Notes: a model not told the origin generated them from the sequence alone. Counted from the first letter of the stretch, positions 11,001 to 22,322 are shown. The stretch: DNA of 64,000 nt from Adenophora triphylla var. japonica (GCA_022495995.1 JAFEMH010000939.1:512444-576443); one strand, 5' to 3'. Numbers and translations: made by a program.

Positions 11001-12146
11001 ATGGGCTTTCAACATATGTTCATCGATTACACATCACAATGGAAACTGGGAGTAGTAAAATCAATTAACGCAAACACAGCTTGTGAACTTAACAATTGAG
11101 AAATGCCACTAGAGATGACCATCCACTGTAGTGCAGGCTACTAATTGGGCTGCCAAGGGGACATATGAGATATAGAGCTAATCTTTGGAATAACCTATGT
11201 TAGCTAAAACCTAGATTTTCACCAAAGTATCTACATCGATAGAACAAGACATGAGTGTGGATTTTGGTGTTGGCATGGGTAAGGTGTAGCAGTTTCACAC
11301 TAATTTAGTACAAAATTTAAAACCTTTGGGTTTTGGCTGATCCGGCAATCCCATATTCGATATTCGCATCAGGCTCCAGATAACTAATAGTATGAGGTAA
11401 TTGGTTTGAGCCAACACTTTAAAACAAACACGAGTTATTTTCGTTCACGTACTTATGAGTTATGCTATTTAGTTGAATGTTTTTTTAATGAAGGTTAATA
11501 GTTGGATTATTTTGTTAGATTTGATATGATATCTAGTAGTTGGATTATTCTTTTTATATTTTTTTATGCCGAGTCCATATTCAGAATTCGGACCCTTCTA
11601 ATCCGTGTCCCCGAGTCCTAAATTTTGAGATTTGAAGTATCCGACACTCGGATCCGTACCCGTGTCGGACACTCGTACCCGAGTCCGAGCATCTTAGGTT
11701 GGCCCAACCCCTTTTTTCTTTTCTTCAGTTATTTTGACAGTGGCACTAGGCAACAACCACTCACAACTAGTAATGTCAGCAGCATATCATTGCTAGCAGC
11801 CAGTGGCGGAGGTAGAAAGGGACAAAGGGAGGCAATTGCCCCCGTTAGATAAAAAACAAGTCACATTTCCCTTTCTGAAGACAAACTCACTATATTTAGA
11901 ATCAATAAGCAACACCCATTTCTATTTCCTTTTCAAGACCCAAAAAATGAAAGACAATTTAAAGATCAAATTTTAAAATAAATCAATGAATGGGATTAAC
12001 TGGAAACCAACAATAGCCAAGTAATTGCGAGTAGAAGTGAACAAAGGAGAAGAGACGACAGACCGATCAACGGAGTCTTGAACGACTTCGGCTGCTGAAA
12101 AGAGCGGGTCAGACTCCCATTGGTGGAAACTAGATGTCGATGCCAT
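8054..12146 (-). CDS. plant syntaxin-6-N-type (SNARE-related) protein, four exons
   Basis: Spliced model on the minus strand: exon 1 12146-12064, exon 2 10359-10224, exon 3 10147-9515, exon 4 8221-8054; all introns have GT..AG borders and the phases agree, giving about 339 residues. The N-terminus (ATG at 12146, then SSFHQWESDPLFSAAEVVQD) reads across the first junction as VDR-MESIFR, and exon 2 ends TLGTAKWQ joined to LEDFEREV, the three-helix pattern of the syntaxin-6 N-terminal domain (about residues 8-115) found in trans-Golgi/endosomal SNAREs such as SYP61. Plant proteins of this type often lack a classical SNARE helix, and I see none here. Exon 3 encodes a polar, acidic middle region. 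Exon 4 contains a hydrophobic stretch (FARFWLFCIWLKNYG). A further hydrophobic segment (ITLFGFLVYLIIIVIIVAST, 8015-7956) lies just downstream and could be an alternative membrane-anchor exon. Intron 1 holds nested Stowaway MITEs and intron 3 another. The last exon is the least certain part. Confidence 0.75.
8359..8647. mobile_element. Stowaway-type MITE (289 bp) in intron
   Basis: It begins CTCCCTCCGTCCCGCCCGAA and ends TTCGGACGGGACGGAGGGAG, between TA dinucleotides. It lies in intron 3 of the syntaxin-like gene. Confidence 0.85.
10570..10923. mobile_element. Stowaway-type MITE, host of a nested MITE
   Basis: It begins CTCCATCCGTCCCTAAATGA and ends TTAGGGACGGAGGGAG between TA dinucleotides. 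A second, shorter Stowaway element sits inside at 10631-10724. Located in intron 1 of the syntaxin-like gene. Confidence 0.75.
10631..10724. mobile_element. nested Stowaway-type MITE (94 bp)
   Basis: It begins CTACCTTTGTCCCAAAATGA and ends CATTTTGGGACGGAGGGAG between TA dinucleotides. It interrupts the element at 10570-10923, so it is the younger insertion. Confidence 0.8.
11280..11850. repeat. degenerate repeat with GAGTC/CGGAC motifs
   Basis: The stretch 11590-11700 repeats CCGACACTCGGATCCG-like phrases (CGTACCCGTGTCGGACAC and similar), and 11340-11390 has matching GATCCGGCAATCCC sequence. It looks like a worn dispersed repeat in intron 1 of the syntaxin-like gene. A further CAGTGGCGGAGG motif at 11801, often an element end, follows. 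Confidence 0.3.
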
Positions 12147-13176
12147 TGCCCAATTCCTCCTCCTCCACCAATCTGGTGTAAGCTTTTTCCCGAAGAAAAT
12201 CAAAATATTTTATTTTATGAATTTAGAAGTGGGTTATGAGATTTGACATAGAGATTGTTTAGGGTTTTGATTTGGAGGCGGCGGGGACGAGGAATTATAG
12301 GGGAAATTTTTCGGTGGGTCGTCTTGGTTTGAAGAACTGAAGGAGTGATCTATAGAGAGGGAGGAGGGTCAAAAGGACAACCTGACCTGACCTCTACCGA
12401 GATTACAAAGTTATTATGTGAACATTTAATTGAGTCAACTACAATATTTTTTTTCTTAAAAGTGTACAATAATTCGTCTGTATTAGAATAAAAATTCTTA
12501 AACTTCACAATAATTAAGGAAAGTGTATAGTGGAGTAAATGTTGTGATTACAAAAAGTGATATAGGAGAGAGAAAGTGGAGTAGGAAAAAATAAGTAGAT
12601 AGTTATTGTGAATATTATAAGCGGGTCTAATGAATAAAGAAGTGCTAAAAAGTTTTTATTTTAGGTATGTGCATTTTTAAACGACACCTAAAATGAAAAT
12701 TTATACTTTTTCAGGTGAGACGATGAAGTACACGCTTCTTAAAAAAATGAAAAATGGCTAAGCATTTTAAATGGGTTGAAATTATAATTTAAAAATCGTT
12801 ATTTATAGTGCAAATAAATAAAAAGTAGGTTGATAAATGTTAGTTTCTTTTTTTTTTTGTAAAAACAAACAATAATAATAATAAAGTTGTCCAAAACACT
12901 ATTTAAAATCTATTAATAATCTAATTATTAATATAATTAAAAATATACTTATGAAATTAAAAAAATTAAAAATAAATAAATATCAAATATATTATTTATA
13001 TTTATATATTAAATAAACGAAAAAAATTGACATTTAAAGGTTGACATTAACGAGGTACAACAAAGTAAAATAGGTTATACTCGCTCCGACCAACTAAACC
13101 TTCACCTTTTACCTAATAGAGTGTCTCTTTACAATATTCATCTTTTTTAAAATCACAAAAAATTATTAGTATTATA
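12147..13176. other. promoter side of syntaxin-like gene and spacer
   Basis: 12147-12400 is the presumed leader and promoter of the minus-strand gene starting at 12146. 12480-12740 resembles a decayed Stowaway element (GTGTATAGTGGAGTAAATG phrases but worn ends). The rest is very AT-rich with no gene. Confidence 0.35.
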
Positions 13177-13473
13177 CTCCCTCCGTCCCGATCGAAGTGT
13201 CCTAAAAGAATAATTGCACGAGAATTAAGAAAGTGGTGTAAGAAAGAGAAAAAGGTTAAATGTTGTGAGTATGAAAAATTAAATAGGAGATAGAATGAGT
13301 GGGAAGAATAGTTAGGAGAGAGAATGTTGTGAGTGTAAAAGTAAAGTAGGAACAAGAATGAGTGGGGTAGGAAGAATATAAAAATAATAAAAACTTTCCT
13401 TTTTAAGAATGAGACATTTTAAATGGGACGCCCAAAAAGGAAACTTGGGACACTTCGATCGGGACGAAAGGAG
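13177..13473. mobile_element. Stowaway-type MITE (297 bp)
   Basis: It begins CTCCCTCCGTCCCGATCGAA and ends TTCGATCGGGACGAAAGGAG between TA dinucleotides. Confidence 0.85.
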
Positions 13474-13688
13474 TATTATAGTTATTATTCATACCACACT
13501 TGTCTCTCTCACACACTTAAATTGTGGACCCTACTTATCAATTTCACTCAATTTTTTCTCTTACACTTTTAAATTGTGGGTCTCATTTGTCATACTCACT
13601 CACTTCTTTCCTCTCAGACTCTCACAACCCTTTTTCCACTCATCATTTTCCTTAATTCTTGTGTCAAGGTAAAATGGTGAAACTCTTA

Positions 13689-13921
13689 GGGGCCGTTTGG
13701 TAGGTCGATAAATGACCGGATAGGATTATTAGTCCAATAAAAGTATGTTTTGTAGATTAAATGCAACCGTAGTAATTATTCAAAGTACAACCCAGATAAG
13801 CATCTGAACACCTCTTATCCCTTCTTATTTATCCTAAAAAAAGGTGGTATTATTAATCCCTGGATTAATAACCTCCTCCCTATTAATACATGCTAATCGT
13901 ATCGACCTATCAAATGAACCC
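13689..13921. mobile_element. Harbinger/Tourist-type MITE (233 bp)
   Basis: It begins GGGGCCGTTTGGTAGGTCGA and ends CGACCTATCAAATGAACCC, imperfect inverted ends. TTA flanks both sides, the 3-bp duplication expected of PIF/Harbinger elements. Confidence 0.7.
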
Positions 13922-14876
13922 TTAGTGGGTAATAATATACTAAATTACCCTTTGAATATTCTAAGTATCTAGACAAATAAATATGTTTACAATGACAACT
14001 ATCTAATAATTTAGACAAAGTGTGTAATAATTTATAAAAAAAAAAAAAACTATAAAAGTGCAAATATATTGGGATAAAAATATCTCCTATTACAAAGACT
14101 AAAGTGGACAAATCAAAAGATTTCGCCTAATTTGGAGTGAGTAATACACCAAATTTGACGTAACACTGTTTACTTACACCAAATTTAGTTAAATCATTGG
14201 AGATGCTCAGAATTGAGATTTTTACTCCGTAACTTACCAAAAATAGATAAGGATTCTTACTCAGCTGTTAATATGGGCTGGTCGTCAAAAACCCATCATT
14301 AAACGAGGTGAGCTGGAACAAATTTCTGACGTACATGAAATACGTCATCCCAACCCAACTCACCTTCCTGAATTGGCTCACTTTTATTTGGGTTAATAAT
14401 TTTAAAACTCAACCCACCCTTATTGCATGGCGAATCGGACTGATCCGACGGCTCAATCCAAATTGACGGCTATACTCTGTACTGTACTCTGTCCGGACCT
14501 AGTGAGTTATATACTTTTTTGAAATCAGCGATGGTATATTTAGTTTATAATTTAAATATCATTAATCTAATCATCAAGACAAGGAATGGTAAAGGCTGAC
14601 ATAAATGCCCCTTCATCATCCTCTCCAAGTAGTTGATTGTGCTAAGCAAACAAATATTTCATTGTAACAACAAAGAAATTACACAAAATACAAAAGCTCA
14701 TCCACAAATAAGGAAAATCATATGCTCTCACATAAAAAGAAAAAAAAACAAAATAAAAAATATAAAGGGGAACATTTTTTTAATCTGAATCTCCTTTTCA
14801 TGTTGCAGAGTTTGAAGGTGAGTGAGGGATATTAAAGGAAACCCTAATTAAAAACTAGACATGAAGAAATTAAAAA
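13922..14876. other. AT-rich spacer
   Basis: No gene is visible. 14270-14470 contains GGGCTGGTCG/CAACCCAACTC phrases that look like a worn hAT-type element, without clear ends. Confidence 0.3.
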
Positions 14877-15283
14877 GGGGAAAATGCCCCATAAGTTATA
14901 AAAAAGTTTCATAATGCCTTATAAGTTACTTTCCATATTGTATTTGTATTATCATGTTGTGTTATTCTGTAATAATACTGTATACAAGATAATGCATAAT
15001 ACTCCATACTCATATAATACATTATTGATGATGACAGGTGGCGCCATTGACCGGATTCCAGCATCGGTTGACCGGATTCCGGCGAGTTTTCAATGACTGA
15101 CAATCGGATTTCGGCGGCCGTTGACCGTTGAGAATTTTGTATCATAATTTTTAAATAATGTATATAGAACGCAGTATAATATAATAATGTATAAGAACTT
15201 ATGAGGCATTTAAATTAATGAGAAACTTAAGGGGAAGTGATTTATCCCAAAAGAAACTTATGGGTAAAATTCCCAATTAAAAA
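14877..15283. mobile_element. MITE with CCCATAAGTT-type inverted ends
   Basis: The left side reads GGGGAAAATGCCCCATAAGT and the right side, inverted, GGGAATTTTACCCATAAGTT; ATGCC(T)TATAAGTT and its inverse also recur inside. It lies about 180 bases beyond the stop codon of GNA1. Confidence 0.5.
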
Positions 15284-15465
15284 ACAAATATGAAAGCTAA
15301 ATCTCTAATTTCACATTTATTAATTGTTAATTTTGTGAAATTTGGGATATTACAAGTTAATCAAACCAAAAGGAAAATAACCAAAGAGATTGTGAAGATG
15401 AAGAAAAATGTCAGATGAACTGGGAGAGAGTCTTCAATGAATGGCAATATCTACCATAGATTTCC

Positions 15466-15936
15466 TCAAATAAAATACTTTGCCATTTGAATTTCCTTCT
15501 GCTTGAACCCACATTTCTCATAAAAAGCTTTATTATCAACACTGCAATCAAGTATAACCTTGTAGCAACCTGTCGAACGAGCATGATCCGTAAGAAACCC
15601 AATTATTTTCTTTCCCAGTTGCATCCCTCGGGCGCTGGAATCAACCACAACATCTTCAATATGTCCAACTTTGCCACAATTCCTTATGAACTTCTTTTCA
15701 ATAAACACACTACCCGTTGCAACAATCTTTCCAGAGAGATTTTCAATTACGCAAACAATGTGGTCATCGCCATATAAAGTAAGCTCTTGAAATCGCTTTT
15801 GGAATTCCTCATCGGATACAGAATCACACATTGTTAGCTGTTGTAGTAGTTGAATAAAACCCTTTTCTTTATCTGATAGTTCTAACTTTCGAACTTGATA
15901 TGGATCTTCTTCACTAGAGGCGTTACTTGTCTGCAT
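15466..15936 (-). CDS. GNA1: glucosamine 6-phosphate N-acetyltransferase
   Basis: A single-exon 156-residue GNAT-fold protein. It transfers acetyl from acetyl-CoA to glucosamine 6-phosphate, the second step in making UDP-GlcNAc for glycoproteins and GPI anchors. Visible landmarks are the N-terminal YQVRKLELSDKEKGF (13-27), the central IVATGSVFIEKKFIRN (71-86), the strand and acetyl-CoA loop GHIEDVVVDSSARGMQLGKK (91-110, with the Q/R-x-x-G-x-G/A-like RGMQLGK), and the C-terminal CSVDNKAFYEKCGF (131-144) followed by QMAKYF. The length and lack of introns fit plant GNA1. The chosen ATG at 15936 gives the usual short head. The upstream flank has a possible 5' UTR and a GA-repeat about 260-300 bases from the start. 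Confidence 0.95.
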   Translation of the reverse strand: MQTSNASSEEDPYQVRKLELSDKEKGFIQLLQQLTMCDSVSDEEFQKRFQELTLYGDDHIVCVIENLSGKIVATGSVFIEKKFIRNCGKVGHIEDVVVDSSARGMQLGKKIIGFLTDHARSTGCYKVILDCSVDNKAFYEKCGFKQKEIQMAKYFI

Positions 15937-16188
15937 TTTCTCAGGGATACTCTTATTTAGATGATTTGCTTACTTCCTGAAAATATTTACATCGTTACAA
16001 TAGAAGTTGTTAAAGAGATTACCAGGAAATAAGGAAGCATTAAACAAGAAAAACAATGTATCAAACATTTTGTTGGTCCATCATATATGTGAAGTCATTT
16101 GACTCTAAGCATCACTAATCCAGACTACTTCAAATCTCCCATAGATAATATGTATATTCAGTTCAGGGAAAGATCGAAAGAGACACAT

Positions 16189-16202
16189 GTGGAGAGAGAG
16201 AG

Positions 16203-16233
<31 letters not shown>
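16189..16233. repeat. GA microsatellite upstream of GNA1
   Basis: About 20 GA units with one GC interruption. On the GNA1 coding strand it is a CT tract, of a kind often found in plant promoters and 5' leaders. Confidence 0.8.
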
Positions 16234-16236
<3 letters not shown>

Positions 16237-16285
16237 GATTCAGTATATGTGAAATTATGCAGCTAAGAATTAGAATTCTTATATA

Positions 16286-16564
16286 CTCCCTCAGTCCCAA
16301 AATGATAGTCTCGTTTGACTATTCAAACATTTTAACAACCTATTTTCGTTTCCATCATTATCCTTAATAAGGTTTAATTATTACTCCCATCTACTTCCTT
16401 TGTTGGCTCCCATCCCATCCTCTCCTCTCTCCCTCTTCTTCCTTGGTTGGCAATCTTGGAAGTTTAATGATTTTAAGTTTTAACCTTACATTTTTGAAAA
16501 TGAGACTATCTTTTCAGGACAAACAAGAATGACAAACTGGAATATCTTCATGGGACGGAGGGAG
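16286..16564. mobile_element. Stowaway-type MITE (279 bp)
   Basis: It begins CTCCCTCAGTCCCAAAATGA and ends CATGGGACGGAGGGAG between TA dinucleotides; it sits about 350 bases upstream of GNA1. Confidence 0.8.
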
Positions 16565-16850
16565 TACATCAGTCTGTTCCAACATCATAAAAGTCTAGAA
16601 TTCAGTAAGCTGTTGTTTACAACGAAGCAGTTTTCTTAAGAAAAAAAATGCAGTCCGCTGGGACATATAGCTTGATCCTTGCAGGATACTGACTAGAGGG
16701 ACCATGAGCAATTCCATTCATCTCACAAGGAAAGTCGACCACTAAGGGAAATTATACTAACACGCAACAATGTATGACTTCGTTCTCATATGAACATCTT
16801 TATGCCTAGACTTACATATATTGGTTGTGGTTCAGCATCCAAAAAACATA

Positions 16851-16953
16851 CTCCCTCCGTCCCAAAATGAATGTCCAAATTTTTTTGAAATTTGCTCTTC
16901 ATCAAGAGCATATTTGAAAAAAAAATTGGACATTCATTTTGGGACAAAGGTAG
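16851..16953. mobile_element. short Stowaway-type MITE (103 bp)
   Basis: It begins CTCCCTCCGTCCCAAAATGA and ends CATTTTGGGACAAAGGTAG between TA dinucleotides, nearly a perfect hairpin. Confidence 0.85.
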
Positions 16954-16955
16954 TA

Positions 16956-17952
16956 TATATTTAAAACACATTTACATCAAAATGGGAGTATTTTCTTGTA
17001 TATTCTACAATGTGAAAAATCAATCCAATATGCTCTTCTTGGCTGTTTTTCTCTTGTATTTTTTTTATTTTTTTTTGCAGGATGCCAAGTCTGAAAATGT
17101 GAACAATTGTAAATAATTTCAGAGCCTGGAAGATTAGAAGGAAGGGTTACACAGAGAGCCCTCTAAGATACGGAGAGATGTGAAACAACAATACAGTATG
17201 TATTAATTGAACAAAGAAATAAAGATCGATTTTGTTACTGAGCGGTTATATCCAAGAGGAGTTGACCCGACAATACCATTTTTCATGTGGAGTCAGAGAC
17301 CATGATAACATTTGGAGCACACAGTCTAAAAGAACTCACTTTGGAGTCCTCAAAAAATGTCATATGGAGTACAAAATGTCTAGAAGCAGTCACTTTGGAG
17401 TCCTCAAAAACTGTTTGGTCGATTACACAACTCAATCAAGAGATTGCGGTCATGAGCATTGCAATAAGAGTTTCCTTTTCTACTTCTTCGCTAGATCCCT
17501 CTGTAGTATATCGAAAATGAGACCAAAATTTTGCCAAAAATCAGATAGGCCAAGACAAAATTATTCCCCAAGACAACTACTTCTACCATTTAGAAGACCA
17601 TGCACAACTATGTTATGCACGACTGTAACACAAATGTTTTGAATTATAAATATGTAAGCTTGATTAAATGTAGCTTTTGGGCCGTAATTATAATGCCCAT
17701 CTGTTTTTTATGCTTGGCTAGCTCTCACAGTGACAACTTAAAGTAATCTTACGCAGTTGCTTGAAACAGAACAGAGCTAAAATCCAATTTGATGATTGCA
17801 GTTGCTTGAAACATATGGAAAATGTGAAGCACTTTTATTCACCAATGTTTTGTTCCCGGAGTCCATACTTCGATCGAGCAGTTTTTTTTTTGGCTAGAAC
17901 TATATTCTTACGATAAGCACTACAAAATCTGCCATAAGTCAACGCCTATGTA
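16956..17952. other. spacer with unrecognised open frames
   Basis: Overlapping frames at 17232-17642 (136 codons) and 17287-17520 (77 codons) are present. They contain a direct repeat (CTTTGGAGTCCTCAAAAA at 17337 and 17391) but no domain I recognise. I do not call a gene. Confidence 0.3.
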
Positions 17953-17954
17953 TA

Positions 17955-18475
17955 CTCTCCCTCCGTCTCACTATTAACTACACATTTTACCCCTACGTGC
18001 GTCACATTAAAATACACTTTCCCAAAACGGAAATTTTATAATTCTCTTTATTCAATGAAACTCAATTGTCATATACTCCCTTCGTCCGCTTACATGGTTC
18101 ACACTTTCTATTTTGGGCGTCCGCTTACATGGTTCACACTTTGTTTCTTTCCTAAAAAGGAAACCTTAAATCACTATTCTCTCCACTCATTCTCTCTCTC
18201 TACATTATTTTAATACTCACAACACCATTATAATTTACTATTCCCTCCACTCATTCTCTCTCCTATTTTATTTCACACTCACAACACTTTCAATATAATA
18301 CTCCCTCCTTAATTAACGTGTAAACAGTAACTGTGAATCTTCTAAGCGGACGGAGGGAGTACACTACAATTATCAACTTATTATTCTCTACCTATTCCAC
18401 TACCCTTATTATAATACTTTTCTTTGATACTCTTGTCCAACTACAAGTGTGTAGTTATTAGTAGAATGGAAGGAA
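17955..18475. mobile_element. Stowaway-type MITE interrupted by another
   Basis: The left end reads CTCTCCCTCCGTCTCACTAT and the right end, inverted, CTTCCATTCTACTAATAACT; CAACTACA-GTGTGTAGTT sequence pairs with the start. The element at 18076-18359 lies inside it. Confidence 0.55.
18076..18359. mobile_element. nested Stowaway-type MITE (284 bp)
   Basis: It begins CTCCCTTCGTCCGCTTACAT and ends TAAGCGGACGGAGGGAG between TA dinucleotides. Confidence 0.8.
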
Positions 18476-18516
18476 TGTGGTGTTCGGATACTTACTTGCT
18501 CGACCATATATATATA

Positions 18517-18801
18517 CTCCCTCCGTCCCATGTGAATGTAAACCATTTTCTTGGGCACAATAACTAAAAAATATTATTAAGATAATGAAAATGTGTGGTA
18601 GGAAATGAAGAGAGAGAATGAGTGGAGTTAATAGTAGGTTGGTTGAATAAATTGTACTATGGTGGAAAATGAAGAGGGAGAATGAGTGGGTGGGGTAGGG
18701 TGAATATAAAATAATAAATTTGTTTTCATTTTGGGCAGTTTGCATTTACGTGGGACGGACCAAAATAGAAATAAGTTTGCATTCACGTGGGACGGTGGGA
18801 G
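18517..18801. mobile_element. Stowaway-type MITE (285 bp)
   Basis: It begins CTCCCTCCGTCCCATGTGAA and ends TTCACGTGGGACGGTGGGAG. It is bounded by TATATA tracts, which are preferred Stowaway targets. Confidence 0.85.
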
Positions 18802-18827
18802 TATATATATATATATATATATATATA

Positions 18828-20877
18828 GGTCCTATTATAATGGTAACCACATTTATATGAGAACCATAAGAACCACTAACAGCCATTGGATTAAAAAACA
18901 CATCAATGCTCCAGATTAAAAAAAAAAATAGAGGGAGTGGCATTTTCGTAATTATTTCATTTAAAATCCCCCTCAAATTTCAAAATAAAATATCTCAATA
19001 TCTATAAGTCCAAAAAAAAAAATCGAAAACACTGATTTTTTTGTCTTGACGAGACGATTCAAACTAGATCCCTGATGATAGGATTTTAAAAAATAATATC
19101 AACAACGTCTAATTTTTAAAACACCGTGTCAAGCAGTGAACACTAGTTGTGTTGTCTTAGTGAACACTAGCCGTGTTGTATTAGTGAACACTAGATGTGT
19201 TGTATTAGTGAACACTAGCCGTATTGTCTTAGTGAACACTAGTTGTATTGTCTTAGTAAACACTAATTAATTGGTGAACACTAGTGTAAGTGAACACTAG
19301 CTATGTTGTCTTAGTGAGCAACACTAGCTATGTTAACACTAGCTATGTTGTCTTAGTGAACACTAGTTGTATTGTCTCAGTGAACACTAATTAATTAGTG
19401 AACACTAGTTGTAAGTGAACACTAGCTGTAAGTGAACACTAGCTATGTTGTCTTAGTGAACACTAATTAATTAGTGAGCACTGTTTGTAAGTGAGCAACT
19501 ATGTAAGTTAACTAGTTATGTTGTCGTAGTGATAACACTAGCTATGTTGTCTTAGTGAACACTAGTTTGTGTTGTCTTAGTGAGACAGCTATGTTGTCTT
19601 AGTGAGCAGCTACCAGTATTGTCTTAGTGAACACTAATTAATTAGTGAGCACTATTTGTATTGTTAATTAATTAATTAGTGACACTACAGATTGTATTGT
19701 AAATGAACACTTAGTGAGCAACTCACCTAATTAATTAGTGAGCACTAGTATTGCCTTAGTAAACACTAATTAATTAGTGAACACTACCGTAAGTGAAAAC
19801 TAGCTATGTTGTCTTAGTGAACACTAATTAATTAGTGAGCAACACTAAAGTGAGCGAACACTAGCCGTAAGTTAACTAGTTATGTTGTCTTAGTGAGCAA
19901 CACTAGCTATGTTGTCTTAGTGAATACTAGCTGTGTTGTCTTAGTGAACACTAATTAATTAGTGAACTCTAGTTTGTAAGTGAGCAATTTAGTGTAAGTG
20001 AGCTAGCTATGTTGTCTTAGTGAACACTAATTAATTAGTGAGCACTAGTTGTAAGTGAGCACTACCGTAAGTTAACTAGTTATGTTGTCTTAGTGAGCAC
20101 TAGCTATGTTGTCTTAAAGTGAGCACTAGTTGTATTGCCTTAGTGAACACTAATTAATTAGTGAACTCTAATGTAAGTGAACACTAAATGTAGCAACACT
20201 AGCTATGTTGTCTTAGTGAACACTAATTAATTAGTGAACACTATGTAAGTGAGCACTAAATTTGTAAGTTAACTAGTTATGTTGTCTTAGTGAACACTAG
20301 CTATGTTGTCTTAGTGAACACTAGTTGTATTGTCTTAGTGAACACTAGCTATGTTGTCTTAGTGAACACTAGTTGTATTGTCTTAGTGAACACTAATTAA
20401 TTAGTGAACACTAGCTGTAAGTGAACACTAGGCTGTAGTGAGCACTAGCTATGTTGTCTTAGTGACACTAATTAATTAGTGAACACTAGTTGTAAGTGAG
20501 CACTACCGTAAGTTAACTAGTTATGTTGTCTTAGTGAACACTAGCTATGTTGTCTTAGTGAACACTAGATGTGTTGTCTTAGTGTTTTCGAATTTTTTTT
20601 CAAAATTATTTTTTCAAAATCCTGTCTTCAGGGATCTAGTTTGAATCGTCTCGTCAAGACAAAAAAATCAATGTTTTCGATTTTTTTTTTTCGACTTATA
20701 GATATTGAGATATTTTATTTTGAAATTTGAGGGGGATTTAGTTCACAATAATTACGAAAATGCCACCGCCTCTATCTTTTTTTTTTAAATCTGGAGCATT
20801 GATGTGTTTTTAATCCAATGGTTGGATTTAGTTCTCATGGTTCTCATATAAATTTGGTTCTCATTTGAATAGCTTCC

Positions 20878-20879
<2 letters not shown>
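18828..20879. mobile_element. foldback transposon with 275-bp inverted ends and minisatellite core
   Basis: 18828-19100 and 20602-20879 are inverted copies of each other at high identity; for example AAAATCCCCCTCAAATTTCA, AAAATATCTCAATATCTATA and TTGTCTTGACGAGACGATTC occur on the left and their reverse complements on the right. The outer ends read GGTCCTATTATAATGG and, inverted, AGGAAGCTATTCAAATGAGA. Both ends abut TA tracts, so a target duplication cannot be read. No protein is encoded; the space between the arms is filled by a tandem array (19138-20585). It is a non-autonomous element, possibly mobilised by a MULE-type transposase, but the superfamily is not established. Confidence 0.75.
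19138..20585. repeat. minisatellite of palindromic TTAGTGAACACTAA units
   Basis: About 1.45 kb of tandem units built from GTGAACACTAGCTATGTTGT + CTTA, alternating with GTGAACACTAATTAATTA and GTGAACACTAGTTGTAA variants. The core TTAGTG-AA-CACTAA is a perfect inverted repeat, and CTAATTAATTAG forms a second palindrome. Units differ in length and order, giving higher-order blocks. There is no unique spacer series, so it is not CRISPR-like. Confidence 0.9.

Positions 20880-20939
<60 letters not shown>
20880..20939. repeat. TA microsatellite
   Basis: Nearly pure TA dinucleotides with one GTA interruption, between the foldback element and a Stowaway left end. Confidence 0.9.
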
Positions 20940-20942
<3 letters not shown>

Positions 20943-21170
20943 CTCCTCCGTCCCACGTTAGTGGAGACTTATTTCTTTTTTCGTTCGTCCCACGAGAGTG
21001 GAGACTGCCAAAAATGGTAAAGTTTTTATACTATTTCTCGCATTCATTCTCTCTTCCACTTTACTTTTATACTCACAACACCAAACAATTTAATATTCCT
21101 CACACTCATTCTCTCACCTGTTTAGTTTTTCATACTCACAAGCACCCTCCCACTAATTCACTCTCCTTAC
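20943..21170. mobile_element. left part of a truncated Stowaway-type MITE
   Basis: It starts CTCCTCCGTCCCACGTTAGT and continues with the usual CTCATTCTCTCTCC phrases. No matching right end is seen before the tandem repeats that follow, so it was cut or interrupted. Confidence 0.55.
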
Positions 21171-21185
21171 ATATGCTGACAAGCC

Positions 21186-21875
21186 ACCTACAAAAGCCGA
21201 GGAGGGCATCCAAGAAAGGCCGACCAACACCTCCTCGGTAATCATCAAGACAAGGGAAATGGGCCTCCCTACCCTTGCTCTCCACTACATCGGCATTCAT
21301 ACATGTCGACAAACACCATATGCCGAGGAGCAAGCTTGCTATGCATACGTGTACAGAAGTCACTTATCTAATCCTACTTAGACAAGACAAGGAATGTGGG
21401 AAGTTATAATCCAACTACAAAAGCCGAGGAGGGCATCCAAGAAAGGCCGACCAACACCTCCTCGGTAATCATCAAGACAAGGGAAATGGGCCTCCCTACC
21501 CTTGCTCTCCACTACATCGGCATTCATACATGTCGACCAACACCATATGCCGAGGAGCAAGCCTGCTATGCATACGTGTACAGAAGTCACTTATCTAATC
21601 CTACTCGGATAAGACTAGGAATGTGGGAAGTTATAATCCAACTACAAAAGCCGAGGAGGGCATCCAAGAAAGGGCGACCAACACCTCCTCGGTAATCATC
21701 AAGACAAGGGAAATGGGCCTCCCTACCCTTGCTCTCCTCTACATTGACATTCATACGTATGCGACCCGACACCATATCTTGGGAAGCAAGCTGCGAATGC
21801 ATACGCGTGTACGAAGCGCTTATCTAATACTACTCTGACAAGACAAGGAATGTGGGAAGTTATAATCCAACTAGG
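21186..21875. repeat. three tandem copies of a 227-bp unit
   Basis: The phrase CAAAAGCCGAGGAGGGCATC recurs at 21191, 21418 and 21645, a spacing of exactly 227 bases. The third copy is more diverged (ACGTATGCGACCCGACACC). Each unit carries CGAGGAGG and its inverse CCTCCTCGG. The open frames seen here on both strands are by-products of the repeat. Confidence 0.9.
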
Positions 21876-21923
21876 TTTATAACCTTCCCCTCACACAACT
21901 TTCTATTCAAAGATAAACTCTAC

Positions 21924-21956
<33 letters not shown>

Positions 21957-22290
21957 GAAGGGGATCAACACATTTCACCGCTCCCTTGATGCACTTGAGG
22001 CGCTAGGTACGCTTTAGGGAGGCAATGTCATTCCCTCTAACCTATAAATACAAGACATAATTCACATATTTGGGGTAGCGCATCTTTTGACTATCAACTC
22101 TTCTTGTCAATTGATTTGCTCTATATATCACGCAAATACTAACTCTCACGCCGGAGGACCTTCGCCGGTGAAGCCCCGGCTTAGTTTACATGTTTGTTCT
22201 TTTTTTTCAGGCTATTCAAACATCCAGGATACAACCTGCCACTGGATTTGGGCCGATCCGAACGTTTTTGGCATCATCAAGGAGTATATA
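21876..22290 (+). mobile_element. LTR retrotransposon fragment (LTR R-U5-like)
   Basis: A TATA-like CTATAAATACA at 22041 is followed by CACGCCGGAGGACCTTCGCC and CGGTGAAGCCCCGGC, which match the style of plant Ty3/gypsy LTR regions I know (GCGTCGGAG..CCTTCGCCGG). The preceding 227-bp repeats may belong to the same LTR. No paired LTR, PBS or coding region was found nearby, so it is a fragment or solo LTR. The family assignment is from memory. Confidence 0.45.
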
Positions 22291-22322
22291 CATACGTATA
22301 TATATATATATATATATATGTA

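Noticed and set aside
17232..17642. 136-codon frame starting MLLSGYIQEELTRQ
   Set aside because: No family recognised; contains a direct repeat and competes with another frame in the same place.
19138..20585. possible CRISPR-like repeat array
   Set aside because: Units are contiguous and variable with no unique equal-length spacers, and the genome is eukaryotic.
21136..21838. repeated open frames of about 70-100 codons on both strands
   Set aside because: They repeat with the 227-bp tandem unit and show no protein family.
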